From JAOAHC01 sp964593045 (GTDB lineage Bacteria > Bacillota > Clostridia > TANB77 > CAG-465): 25,449 bases of DNA. Below, in pieces: positions 15,892 to 24,134 of this stretch. The translations under genes and the position numbers were made by a program. Location of the stretch: contig CAZQJQ010000019.1 in the NCBI GenBank assembly GCA_964593045.1, positions 1 to 25,449 of the forward strand, written 5' to 3'. A model generated the notes under the pieces. It had not been told where the DNA came from. It saw only the letters and a program-made list of their open reading frames with translations, and made no database searches. Each line of letters opens with the position of its first letter. Position 1 is the stretch's first letter.

Positions 15892-17520
15892 ATGATAAAA
15901 GAGATTATAAGAGTAAGATATGTAATATTTTTAACTATAGTTATATTTGTTTTATTTTATTTAATAAATGATGCTACTTTTTTAAAACAAAAGGCTGTAT
16001 CAGGTTTAGTTATTTATGGAGATAATATATCAAGTACATATGAACCTTTTGTTGAAAATGATGCTATCTACTTATCTTTTGATACAATAAAAGATAATAT
16101 AGATGAGAATATATTTTATGATAAAATATCATCTAAAGTAATTGTTACTACATATAACGATGTAATAAAATTTAAAATAGGTGAAAATAAAATATCAAAA
16201 AACCTAGAGTATTCTGACTTATCTACACCAGCGAAGATAGTTAACTCAGAAGTATATATACCAATAGAAACTTTAAAAGATGTATATGGAATAGATGTAG
16301 AATATAACAAAAGTACAAATACAATAGTAATAGATAAAAAAACAAATGATATTGCAAAAATAGCATATAACAAAACGAAAGTATATTCATATATATCTAC
16401 AAAATCAGAAGTTATAGATGAATTAAATAAAGATGATGAAGTAATATCATATACTGAAGCTTTAACTCATAATAGATGGCTTAAAGTAAAAACTAATTCA
16501 GGTGTAGTTGGGTATATAAATAAAAATGCAGCACAAATATCTGAAGCTGCAAACGAAGATGAAACAATTACCACTTCAGAAAAAATAAATATGTTTTGGC
16601 AATATAGTAATGATATTGATATACTTGGTAGAAGTAAAATAGAAGGAGTTAATGTAGTTTCACCTACATGGTATGAATTAAAAAATTCGAGTGGAGATAT
16701 TAATTCAAAATATAGTAGTGACTATTATAACCAAGCTAAAGCTAATGGGTATAAAGTTTGGGCACTTATAAATAACGGAATTGATTCTGTCAATTATTCT
16801 TCGAGTGATACATCAGCATTATTAAATAGTGAATATAATAGAGAACAGTTTATTAAAAATTTATTACAAATAATAGAAGAAGATAAATTAGATGGAATAA
16901 ATATTGATTTTGAAACAATGAAAGAAGAAGATAAAGACCTATATACTCAGCTTATAAGAGAGCTAGCACCACTTGTTAGAAATAAAGGCAAAGCAATATC
17001 AGTAGATACATACTTTGTAAAATATATTGATAGAAAAAGAGTTGGAGCAGCATGTGATTATATAATTTTAATGGGATATGATCAAAGGGGTTCATGGTCT
17101 AGTGAGGCAGGATCTATTTCAGAAATATCATGGGTTGAAGAAAATGTTGATTCCCTTATAAACGACTCAAATATACCACCAGAAAAAATAATACTTGGTG
17201 TTCCATTCTATACAAGGTTATGGACAAAAAACACAACAACTAATACCATTATAAGTTCTAAAATATATTCTATGTATCAGGCAGATTCATATGTTAAAAC
17301 AAATAATTTAACTAAAATATGGGATGAAGATGCAGGTCAAAATTATGTAGAACTTACAAAGGGAGATATAAAATATATGTTGTGGGTAGAAGATGCAGCA
17401 TCTATTAAAAAACGAGTTGAAACTATAAACAAATATAATTTAGCAGGAATATGTGCATGGAAAAAAGGACTTGAAACTGATGACATATGGAAAGTTATAA
17501 GTGATAATTTAGGCAAATAG
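15892..17520 (+). CDS. Exported glycoside hydrolase family 18 protein with copper amine oxidase-like N-domain and SH3 domain
   Basis: A 542-residue membrane-anchored or secreted protein. An N-terminal hydrophobic segment (about 10-25) is followed by a copper-amine-oxidase-N-like stalk domain (about 45-150), a bacterial SH3 domain (about 160-213) and a GH18 barrel (about 230-540). The catalytic signature DGINIDFE (334-341) has Glu341 as the expected acid. In spore formers this family includes N-acetylglucosaminidases acting on cortex or cell wall (YaaH/SleL, YdhD) and similar envelope enzymes. The stalk and SH3 parts suggest binding to cell wall. AAGGAAGG precedes the ATG, and a terminator follows directly. 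Whether it acts in germination or vegetative wall turnover is not shown. Confidence 0.88.
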   Translation: MIKEIIRVRYVIFLTIVIFVLFYLINDATFLKQKAVSGLVIYGDNISSTYEPFVENDAIYLSFDTIKDNIDENIFYDKISSKVIVTTYNDVIKFKIGENKISKNLEYSDLSTPAKIVNSEVYIPIETLKDVYGIDVEYNKSTNTIVIDKKTNDIAKIAYNKTKVYSYISTKSEVIDELNKDDEVISYTEALTHNRWLKVKTNSGVVGYINKNAAQISEAANEDETITTSEKINMFWQYSNDIDILGRSKIEGVNVVSPTWYELKNSSGDINSKYSSDYYNQAKANGYKVWALINNGIDSVNYSSSDTSALLNSEYNREQFIKNLLQIIEEDKLDGINIDFETMKEEDKDLYTQLIRELAPLVRNKGKAISVDTYFVKYIDRKRVGAACDYIILMGYDQRGSWSSEAGSISEISWVEENVDSLINDSNIPPEKIILGVPFYTRLWTKNTTTNTIISSKIYSMYQADSYVKTNNLTKIWDEDAGQNYVELTKGDIKYMLWVEDAASIKKRVETINKYNLAGICAWKKGLETDDIWKVISDNLGK

Positions 17521-17557
17521 TAATAAGCATTAGTGTGAGATATCACTAATGCTTTAT
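17521..17557 (+). terminator. Intrinsic terminator after the GH18 gene
   Basis: AAGCATTAGTG (17525-17535) pairs with CACTAATGCTT (17544-17554) around an eight-base loop; T-rich sequence follows. Confidence 0.8.
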
Positions 17558-17611
17558 TAATAAATATTTAAATAAAAAATTATAATATATAAGGTATAAA
17601 GGAGAGATTAA

Positions 17612-18196
17612 ATGAAGGATTATTATGAAATATTAGGAGTACATAAAAAAGCATCAAAGGATATAATAACAAAAGTATTTAGAATTCAAATAAAAAAGAA
17701 TCATCCTGATCTTTTTAGTGGAGACGAAAAAAAATATGCTGAAACTAAGACACAAGAATTAAATGAAGCATATGATACTCTTTCAGATGATGAAAAAAGA
17801 GAAGAATATGATGAAATGTATGAAGAAGAAAATACTACAAATAATAATGCTTTTGATTTATTAAAAGAAAACGAATATTTAAGAAATGTTGTAAATGAGC
17901 AAAAAGAAACAATAGATAAGCTCCTTTCAAATAACCCATATGCTGCAAGACTAGAATATGATAATCATATAAATAATTCTCAAGAGGAGGTAATGTTTGA
18001 TAAATATTATACTCAAGAATATAACAATTTTCATAATAATAGTACTAATCAAACACATCATAGAGAGTCTTATGCAGGGTATATACTAAGAATATTTAGA
18101 AATTTTTTTGCAAGTATTATTTCATTACTTTTCTTTATCTTTTTAATTATGGCATTTTTAAAATTATTTGCAGGAATAGATTTATTTAAATTTTAA
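17612..18196 (+). CDS. Membrane-anchored J-domain (DnaJ-like) protein
   Basis: J-domain proteins stimulate the ATPase of an Hsp70 such as DnaK and steer it to clients. Residues 1-70 are a J domain: DYYEILGV at 3-10, the essential HPD at 31-33, and LNEAYDTLSDDEKREEYD. It lacks the Gly/Phe region, zinc fingers and client domains of true DnaJ. A Glu/Asn-rich linker with a short coiled stretch (about 80-110) leads to one C-terminal membrane helix (about 166-187). It would therefore be held at the membrane with the J domain in the cytosol. No Hsp70 gene is nearby. AAAGGAGAG precedes the ATG. The next promoter starts right at its stop codon. Confidence 0.85.
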   Translation: MKDYYEILGVHKKASKDIITKVFRIQIKKNHPDLFSGDEKKYAETKTQELNEAYDTLSDDEKREEYDEMYEEENTTNNNAFDLLKENEYLRNVVNEQKETIDKLLSNNPYAARLEYDNHINNSQEEVMFDKYYTQEYNNFHNNSTNQTHHRESYAGYILRIFRNFFASIISLLFFIFLIMAFLKLFAGIDLFKF

Positions 18197-18211
18197 TGTC
18201 AATATTTGACA
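18197..18211. promoter_or_regulatory. Palindrome over the -35 box, probable operator
   Basis: TGTCAA (18197-18202), TAT, TTGACA (18206-18211): a perfect inverted repeat whose right half is the -35 hexamer of the next gene. The first 12 bases also occur on the minus strand of the repeat at 2457-2479. Confidence 0.5.
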
Positions 18212-18234
18212 TTTATTATAAGTAATGATAAAAT
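18206..18234 (+). promoter_or_regulatory. Sigma-A promoter of the first membrane-protein gene
   Basis: TTGACA (18206-18211), 17-base spacer, TAAAAT (18229-18234) with TG at 18226-18227, an extended -10. Confidence 0.75.
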
Positions 18235-18283
18235 TAGTATATTCGAAATAAAGTTCTTTAAAAATTTTTTGAGGAGGGTTATT

Positions 18284-18916
18284 ATGAAAATTTTAAAACG
18301 TACTTCTAATTGGTTGCGGTATCCCCTGTGTAATGTAGAAGATTTTGGTGGTTCTACTCTTTTTGTTTCAAACTTAATTGCATTTTCTCTATTGGTTTTT
18401 GCATTATGGAGGGAATTTTTGATTCCAGTAATTGTAGGAGAAATGCTAATTTTAGTTGTTGGAATAATTGTATACAAGAGATTGGTTAGTAATTCTTTTA
18501 ATGATGATAATTATGCATACGATTCATTGTATTGTAATAACAAAGCATTTATAGTATTTTGCATTTGTACATTTATTATATCCATTGTATTACTTTTCTT
18601 TACAAACTTTACAATTGCTATTATATTATTCTTGCAAACTATTTTAACGCCGGTTATAAGTTCATACTCTATTGAATTATATAATCCTACTATAAACGTA
18701 TACAAACCATCAAGAATGCTTTCAAATAAGCTAAAACAATTATATAATATTATATTTTTATATGTGCCGATTGGACATAAAATTTCATATATATATATGA
18801 TTGTTGTTCTCATCTTATGTGCGTTCAAATTTTATATTGTTATTCCAATAATGCTATTGTATTATATGGCTATTCCTATAATTGTGGCATACGTACAAGA
18901 TGAATTTATAGACTAA
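18284..18916 (+). CDS. Polytopic membrane protein of unknown function
   Basis: A 210-residue protein with about six membrane helices (roughly 24-42, 46-64, 88-107, 109-128, 168-186, 187-203). The N-terminus is basic and begins MKILKRTSNWLRYPLC. ATG 18284 is used because GAGGAGGG lies seven bases upstream; the earlier in-frame start at 18206 overlaps the promoter. I see no transporter, protease or enzyme motif. The size loosely recalls AgrB-like or CPBP-type membrane proteins, but their catalytic residues are not evident. It is monocistronic, with its own promoter, palindrome and terminator. CGT/CGG and ATT codons are commoner than in the adjacent J-domain gene. Function unknown. Confidence 0.75.
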   Translation: MKILKRTSNWLRYPLCNVEDFGGSTLFVSNLIAFSLLVFALWREFLIPVIVGEMLILVVGIIVYKRLVSNSFNDDNYAYDSLYCNNKAFIVFCICTFIISIVLLFFTNFTIAIILFLQTILTPVISSYSIELYNPTINVYKPSRMLSNKLKQLYNIIFLYVPIGHKISYIYMIVVLILCAFKFYIVIPIMLLYYMAIPIIVAYVQDEFID

Positions 18917-18959
18917 ATTGTAAAGAAAATTAATTTATTGTTTATTATTCTAGAATTTT

Positions 18960-18998
18960 AAAATACTGATTTTGCAAATGCAATTTCAGTATTTTTTC
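18960..18998 (+). terminator. Intrinsic terminator after the first membrane-protein gene
   Basis: AAAATACTGA (18960-18969) pairs with TCAGTATTTT (18986-18995), with a small TGCA/TGCA inner stem, followed by TTCTT. Confidence 0.8.
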
Positions 18999-19067
18999 TT
19001 AATCTATTTTAGTATATTTTTTCAAAATATAACTTCTAAATTCTATATTTATTTTTTGCCTAAGATA

Positions 19068-19076
19068 TGATATAAT
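19068..19076 (+). promoter_or_regulatory. Extended -10 promoter of the second membrane-protein gene
   Basis: TGA directly before TATAAT (19071-19076). The -35 region (TTTATT, 19048-19053) is poor, as is common for extended -10 promoters. Confidence 0.55.
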
Positions 19077-19129
19077 ATATGGGTAAGATATGTATACTAA
19101 AAAATAATTATTTGAGAGGTTGATGTTTA

Positions 19130-19645
19130 ATGAGTATAACAATTAAAAAAACACGGCATAATATGTTTGTATTTTTTGTCATTTCAATAGTTTATGTGTT
19201 ATACCGTAATGTAATAGTAAGTTACGTGTATGATACGTATGGATATTTTTTATCCATGATTGTAGGTTCTTTCTTAATGCCAATTTGTACAATACTCGCT
19301 ATTTCAATTACTGAATGTACACATGTTTTTTCAAAAAAGCAAAAACTCTATATTAATCCATTTAAGAGTGAGTATATTTTATTAAACGGCAATAAAGAAG
19401 AGAAAATAAATTTAAAAGCAAAAGACATTTTATGGCTATTTGCATATAAATATATGCGGTCAGTTTTAATAATGCTTTTAACTTTTATAACTCTTGAACT
19501 AATTGTATATTCTGATTTAACAGATAACGTAAAAGGACTTATTTTTACAACTGAATTTGTTTTATGTTTTTATGGAGTAAATGGTATAAAAAATTTAATG
19601 GAAGGTGTTAGAAAGTATTTATATTGTTTTGGAATAAAGTTTTAG
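19130..19645 (+). CDS. Small membrane protein of unknown function
   Basis: A 171-residue protein with about four membrane helices (roughly 12-30, 40-60, 109-128, 138-156) separated by a basic cytoplasmic loop (about 67-105, with many Lys and Asn). No recognised motif. GAGAGGT lies before the ATG. It sits alone between its own extended -10 promoter and a strong terminator. It resembles the preceding gene in layout, with helices at both ends and a charged middle, but I see no clear sequence relation. CGG/CGT codons and a preference for ATT also resemble the preceding gene. Function cannot be assigned. Confidence 0.75.
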   Translation: MSITIKKTRHNMFVFFVISIVYVLYRNVIVSYVYDTYGYFLSMIVGSFLMPICTILAISITECTHVFSKKQKLYINPFKSEYILLNGNKEEKINLKAKDILWLFAYKYMRSVLIMLLTFITLELIVYSDLTDNVKGLIFTTEFVLCFYGVNGIKNLMEGVRKYLYCFGIKF

Positions 19646-19663
19646 TGCAAAGTAAATTTTAGT

Positions 19664-19690
19664 AAAGTGTGGCTTAGAGCCACACTTTTT
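19664..19690 (+). terminator. Intrinsic terminator after the second membrane-protein gene
   Basis: AAAGTGTGGC (19664-19673) pairs perfectly with GCCACACTTT (19679-19688) around a five-base loop, followed by TTCTTTTTT. It isolates the spoIIIA operon from upstream transcription. Confidence 0.9.
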
Positions 19691-19795
19691 CTTTTTTCCT
19701 TAAAACTAGTCAAAAATTTTAATCTATTTTTTCAAATTACAACAAATATTTTGAGGTGGAAGTTGTATAAATATATATCATAAGAAGGTGATTAT

Positions 19796-20707
19796 ATGTT
19801 AAATGATATTTTAATAATGTTACCAAGTGCCTTAAAAAAATCACTTAGTAGTGTAAATAGTAAAGATGGAATAAATGAAATAAGATTAAGAGCTGGCAGA
19901 AAAGTTATTGTTATAACCTCAAATATTGAGTATGTAACTGAGTATATAGTTACTATTCAAGATTTATTACTTTTACTTGTAAAGATATCTCAAAATTCAA
20001 TATACGCTATTCAAAATGATATTAATAATGGTTTTGTAACCATAAAAGGAGGACATAGAATAGGAATATGTGGGGAAACAGTTATATGTGATGGAGAGAT
20101 AAAAAATGTAAAAAATATTAATAGTATGAATATAAGGGTGGCAAGACAAATGATAGGAGCATCTGATAAATTAATGCCACATATATTGTCAAAAGGGGAA
20201 TTTAACAATACTATTATAGTTTCTCCACCAGGTGCTGGTAAAACTACTATGTTACGTGATGCTATAAGGCAAGTAAGTAATGGAGTTATATTACAAAACT
20301 TTAAAGGAATAAATGTTGGACTTGTTGATGAAAGAGGAGAAATAGCAGCAGTAAGTAATGGCAAATCAAATCTTGATGTTGGTATTAGAACTGATATAAT
20401 GTCTAACTGTAAAAAAGCTATAGGAATAGAAATGTTACTTAGAAGCATGTCACCTTCAGTTATTGCAACTGATGAAATAGGCAATGATGATGATATTGAT
20501 GCTATAAAATATGCTTCACTTAGTGGAGTAAAATTACTTCTTACTATGCACGGGAAAAGTATGGAAGATGTGAAAGAAAAGTTGCTTGTAGCTAATAATG
20601 TACCTGATAATTTATTTCAAAATATTATATTCTTATCAAATAAAAATGGACCAGGTACGATAGAAAAAATAATAAAAGTAAATAATTCAAAATTGGAGGT
20701 TATATAA
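19796..20707 (+). CDS. spoIIIAA: Stage III sporulation protein AA, secretion-type ATPase
   Basis: The cytoplasmic ATPase (mother-cell side) of the SpoIIIA-SpoIIQ channel, related to type II/IV secretion ATPases. The 303-residue protein has Walker A PPGAGKT (144-150), Walker B ending SVIATDEIG (221-229), a conserved LVDERGEIA (177-184) and the RTDI segment. The N-terminal third contains the usual INEIRLRAGR. AGAAGGTGA precedes the ATG. It is the first gene of an intact eight-gene operon. In Bacillus that operon is driven by sigma-E in the mother cell; an ATATT (19746-19750) and TATAAATA (19766-19773) upstream could be a sigma-E site, but the match is weak. spoIIIAB starts directly after its stop. 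Confidence 0.96.
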   Translation: MLNDILIMLPSALKKSLSSVNSKDGINEIRLRAGRKVIVITSNIEYVTEYIVTIQDLLLLLVKISQNSIYAIQNDINNGFVTIKGGHRIGICGETVICDGEIKNVKNINSMNIRVARQMIGASDKLMPHILSKGEFNNTIIVSPPGAGKTTMLRDAIRQVSNGVILQNFKGINVGLVDERGEIAAVSNGKSNLDVGIRTDIMSNCKKAIGIEMLLRSMSPSVIATDEIGNDDDIDAIKYASLSGVKLLLTMHGKSMEDVKEKLLVANNVPDNLFQNIIFLSNKNGPGTIEKIIKVNNSKLEVI

Positions 20708-21226
20708 ATGGTTATTCTAAAAATATTTATTGGCATTGGAATAATAGGAATATGTACATATATAGGTAATATTAAATCAAAAAAATTAAGAGATAGAGAA
20801 TATATATTAAGGGAAATGGTTACTTTTCTAGGTCATGTTGAAAACGAAATAAAATATATGATGTCAATACTTCCAAATGCGTATGAAAGTTCTAGGCAAA
20901 GACTTACTACAAGATTAAAAGATGTAGTTGGACAGATTGTAGTTGATATGTTAGATTTGGATAATTATGATAATATTGAAAAAAATATTGTAGATCATAT
21001 AGCTACAATTGATGGGCTAACTGAATATGATAAAAATATTATTTCTTCTGTTTTTAAAAATCTCGGAAGAAGTAATGTGGAAGGACAGATAGGAATAATA
21101 CAAAATGCAGTAACAATATTAAATAATCAAATTAAAGAGGCAAATGAAATAAAATTAAGTAGTTCTAAACTGTATAGAACAGTTGGTGTGATTTCAGGAA
21201 TAATGATTGTTATAGTATTTATATAA
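20708..21226 (+). CDS. spoIIIAB: Stage III sporulation protein AB
   Basis: A 172-residue protein resembling GspF-type secretion platform proteins. It has an N-terminal membrane helix (about 3-19), a helical cytoplasmic region starting KSKKLRDREYILREMVTFLG, and a C-terminal membrane helix (about 157-172). It is required for activation of sigma-G in the forespore. The ATG directly follows the spoIIIAA stop, with TGGAGG inside the end of spoIIIAA, so the two are translationally linked. Its position between AA and AC confirms the call. Confidence 0.94.
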   Translation: MVILKIFIGIGIIGICTYIGNIKSKKLRDREYILREMVTFLGHVENEIKYMMSILPNAYESSRQRLTTRLKDVVGQIVVDMLDLDNYDNIEKNIVDHIATIDGLTEYDKNIISSVFKNLGRSNVEGQIGIIQNAVTILNNQIKEANEIKLSSSKLYRTVGVISGIMIVIVFI

Positions 21227-21236
21227 AGGAGGGCGT

Positions 21237-21431
21237 ATGGATATAGATTTATTATTTAAAATAGCTGGTATAGGAATACTAGTATCTGTATTAAATCAAG
21301 TTTTGACAAAAGCAGGAAGAGAAGATCAAGCAATGATGACAACGCTTACTGGACTTATAATAGTTTTAATGATGGTAATAAATGAAATAAGCACACTTTT
21401 TGAAACTGTAAGGACTGTATTTAAATTATAA
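21237..21431 (+). CDS. spoIIIAC: Stage III sporulation protein AC
   Basis: A 64-residue membrane protein, the normal family length, with two helices (about 5-23 and 35-57). The joining segment KAGREDQA is the conserved part. It is part of the membrane base of the SpoIIIA complex and is related to SpoIIIAD. AAAGGAGGG precedes the ATG, ten bases after spoIIIAB. Confidence 0.95.
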   Translation: MDIDLLFKIAGIGILVSVLNQVLTKAGREDQAMMTTLTGLIIVLMMVINEISTLFETVRTVFKL

Positions 21432-21441
21432 AGGTGATAAT

Positions 21442-21825
21442 ATGGATGTTTTTAAATTAGTTGCTTTTTCCATACTTGCTGTTACGTTTATATTAGTTAT
21501 AAAAGAACAAAGAAAAGATATTGCTCTTATGTTATCTATTGTAGCAGGTGTTGGATTACTTATATATGCGGTTACTCAACTTTCAAATATAGTTGATATG
21601 CTAAATTCATTGGTCTCAAAATCAGGAGTAAATGCATCTTTTTTAACCATTATATTAAAAGTAATAGGAATATCATATGTAGTTGAATTTGGGAAAAATA
21701 TATGTATGGATGCGGGTCAAAGTGCTATTGCTACTAAACTTGAAATAGCAGGTAAACTTATGATAGTGACACTTTCCATCCCTATAATTACATCACTTGT
21801 TAATATGCTTACAGAGTTAATATAA
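21442..21825 (+). CDS. spoIIIAD: Stage III sporulation protein AD
   Basis: A 127-residue membrane protein with about four hydrophobic segments and the conserved KEQRKDIALML near residue 22. The later part contains VIGISYVVEFGKNICMDAGQ, typical of the family. It is part of the membrane base with SpoIIIAC and SpoIIIAE. AAAGGTGATA precedes the ATG, ten bases after spoIIIAC. Confidence 0.95.
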   Translation: MDVFKLVAFSILAVTFILVIKEQRKDIALMLSIVAGVGLLIYAVTQLSNIVDMLNSLVSKSGVNASFLTIILKVIGISYVVEFGKNICMDAGQSAIATKLEIAGKLMIVTLSIPIITSLVNMLTELI

Positions 21826-21840
21826 AGGATAGTGATACAA

Positions 21841-23016
21841 ATGATAAAGCAAAGTATAATTAGAATCATATATACATTTTTTTTGCTAATTATATTTTTT
21901 AGTATAGTACATGCCGATGAGACTCAAGATGATAGTAATAACGAATATAACGAACAAGTTTTTACTTCATTTAGTTTAGATGACTATATAGATGAATTAA
22001 ATAAATATGCTACTGAAAGTGAAGTTACTAGTTTGGTAGACGTAAATGAAATAAAAACAAAATTATTAAAAGGAGAAAGTATAGACTATGGTTCAATATT
22101 TGAAAAATTATTAGGTATATTTTTTGAAGAAGTTTTTGTTGCAATAAAAAGCGGCATAACAATATATATAGTAATAATATTAATGTGTATATTGAAAGCA
22201 TTACAATTAGATAAAGATAGTAGTGTTATTAAAGTATCATATTTTGCGTGTTTTTTACTTATAGCAACAATATGCATAAAAACATTTATAACATCTACTA
22301 TAGATTTACAGAAAACAGTATCTGCACTTACTAATATAATGCAAATATTATCTCCATTTCTTATGACAATATTAATAGCAACTGGAGGAATTAGTACAGT
22401 TGGTATAATACAACCGATGTTACTTTTTCTATCAAGTTTTATAGGATTGTTAGTTAAGGTTGTTATAATTCCTCTACTTACTATATCTGTCGCTTTTAAT
22501 GTCATAAACAGTATAACAGATAGAATGAATTTTATTAGACTTTCAAATTTATTTTCAAAAACTTCAGTATGGATTATTGGAATAATGCTTACAATTTTTC
22601 TTAGTATATTATCAATGGAAACATCAATAACTACTTCTATTGATTCATTAGCAGTAAAGACAACACAAACCGCAGTCTCTAACTTTGTTCCAGTAGTTGG
22701 TAGTTTCTTTTCAGATAGTTTTGAAACCGTAATAGGAGCAACTAAGATAGTAGGTAAAACAGCGGGATATATAGGAATAATTTTAATAATTTTAATTGCA
22801 CTTATCCCTGTTATAAAAATAGGGGCAGTAATGTTTGTATTTATGCTTATTAGTTTTTTATCGGAATTAATAGGAGCTGATGAAAAAATAATAAAAGCAA
22901 TGGATATGTTTGCTGTAGTATACAAAACAATGCTTGGAGTATTAATAGGTATAATAATTCTTTTTGTAATATCAACTGGTATTGTTATAAACATATCTTC
23001 ACATATAATCAACTAA
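21841..23016 (+). CDS. spoIIIAE: Stage III sporulation protein AE
   Basis: The large polytopic membrane component of the SpoIIIA channel. From ATG 21841 the 391-residue protein begins with a basic-hydrophobic signal peptide ending SIVHA, a good cleavage point before DETQ (after residue 25). An acidic extracytoplasmic segment follows (about 26-95), then six to eight membrane helices. An in-frame GTG at 21832 would add three residues, but it lies only two bases from AAAGGA; the ATG fits the GTGAT element just upstream better. The gap after spoIIIAD is 15 bases. Confidence 0.94.
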   Translation: MIKQSIIRIIYTFFLLIIFFSIVHADETQDDSNNEYNEQVFTSFSLDDYIDELNKYATESEVTSLVDVNEIKTKLLKGESIDYGSIFEKLLGIFFEEVFVAIKSGITIYIVIILMCILKALQLDKDSSVIKVSYFACFLLIATICIKTFITSTIDLQKTVSALTNIMQILSPFLMTILIATGGISTVGIIQPMLLFLSSFIGLLVKVVIIPLLTISVAFNVINSITDRMNFIRLSNLFSKTSVWIIGIMLTIFLSILSMETSITTSIDSLAVKTTQTAVSNFVPVVGSFFSDSFETVIGATKIVGKTAGYIGIILIILIALIPVIKIGAVMFVFMLISFLSELIGADEKIIKAMDMFAVVYKTMLGVLIGIIILFVISTGIVINISSHIIN

Positions 23017-23031
23017 AGAAAAGGTGGTAAA

Positions 23032-23562
23032 ATGTCGGAAGTTATAAAAACATGGATAACATCAATATTTTGTCTTGGAATATTAATTGCATTGCTACAA
23101 TTAATGATCCCTAAAAACAATTTAAAAAAAAATATATATTCATTAATAAGCATAGTTATGATTATAACAATACTCTACCCAGTTATAAATGTATATAATA
23201 ATAATTCACTAGATGAGAGTATAAAAGAAGTTATAAGTGCATTTTCCAGTTCAGATAATATAAGTACAGATGTTGACAGTGAAGAAGTAAATAAAATAAA
23301 AGAACAACTAGTTAAAGAACAGTTTTTAGATTCTTTAAAAAAAGATATACAAACAAAATTACTGCTTAAAAATATAGATGTAGAAAATATATATATTGAT
23401 ATGGATGATGATTATAATATAAATAAAATAAATATAACCATAGGAAATTTAGGAAATAAAGAGAATAATTTAATATTATCTGTAAATAAAATTGTAGAAT
23501 ATATAAATTCAGAATATGATATAGATTATTCTAAAATAACAGTTACAGAGGAAGGTGGTTAG
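23032..23562 (+). CDS. spoIIIAF: Stage III sporulation protein AF
   Basis: A 176-residue protein with two N-terminal membrane helices (about 8-26 and 34-53) followed by a soluble ring-building-type domain (about 90-176). Proteins of this type are thought to form a ring in the space between the two membranes. AAAGGTGG precedes the ATG. spoIIIAG starts two bases after its stop. Confidence 0.94.
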   Translation: MSEVIKTWITSIFCLGILIALLQLMIPKNNLKKNIYSLISIVMIITILYPVINVYNNNSLDESIKEVISAFSSSDNISTDVDSEEVNKIKEQLVKEQFLDSLKKDIQTKLLLKNIDVENIYIDMDDDYNINKINITIGNLGNKENNLILSVNKIVEYINSEYDIDYSKITVTEEGG

Positions 23563-23564
23563 AT

Positions 23565-24122
23565 ATGTCAAAATATTTAGAAAATCTAAAAAATATATTT
23601 GAAAAAAAGGAAAAAAGAGTAGAAAACTTAGTCTTTTTAATAATACTTTTGGTGGTGTTTTTAGTAGCTATAAATTATGTGTTTACGGATTCTAGTACAA
23701 CAAACGAAGAAAATAGTAATAGTACAAGTACAGAAGATAATATAGATAGTACTAAGACAGAACAACAAGGTATAAGTGATGATACTGAAAAAAAGCTAGA
23801 AGAAATACTATCACAAATATCTGGTATAGGAAATGTATCTGTAATGATTACCTATTCAAAAGAAAGTACAGTTTCTCCGGTATATAATACAAAAGAGACA
23901 AATAAAAATGGAGAAACTACAAGTGAAAAAACCGTAGTATATAATGAAGAAGGAAGTGATAAAACAGTGGTGATAGAAACAGTAGAAATGCCTAAAGTTG
24001 AAGGAGTTATAGTGGTTGCCGAAGGAGTATCCTCAACTGAAACCAAATCAAAAATTGCAAATGCAATATCGGCACTGACTAATATTGCTTCATATAAAGT
24101 ACAAGTATTTGATAAAAAATAG
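23565..24122 (+). CDS. spoIIIAG: Stage III sporulation protein AG
   Basis: A 185-residue protein with one membrane helix (about 21-39), a Ser/Thr/Asn-rich linker (41-70) and a ring-forming domain beginning EKKLEEILSQISGIGNVSVM. SpoIIIAG of Bacillus forms a large ring in the intermembrane space, resembling type III secretion rings. GGAAGGTGG, inside the end of spoIIIAF, is its ribosome site. Confidence 0.95.
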   Translation: MSKYLENLKNIFEKKEKRVENLVFLIILLVVFLVAINYVFTDSSTTNEENSNSTSTEDNIDSTKTEQQGISDDTEKKLEEILSQISGIGNVSVMITYSKESTVSPVYNTKETNKNGETTSEKTVVYNEEGSDKTVVIETVEMPKVEGVIVVAEGVSSTETKSKIANAISALTNIASYKVQVFDKK

Positions 24123-24134
24123 TGGAGGTAGATT

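Noticed and set aside
19746..19773. Sigma-E promoter for the spoIIIA operon
   Set aside because: ATATT and TATAAATA are at plausible spacing but match the sigma-E -10 (CATACAAT) poorly in an AT-rich region.
20011..20484. A 157-residue minus-strand open frame
   Set aside because: Shadow of spoIIIAA, whose ATPase motifs are unmistakable.
22086..23012. A 308-residue open frame on the minus strand within spoIIIAE
   Set aside because: It is antisense to a clear SpoIIIAE gene, is made of low-complexity Ile/Thr/Ser residues, and has no ribosome site.
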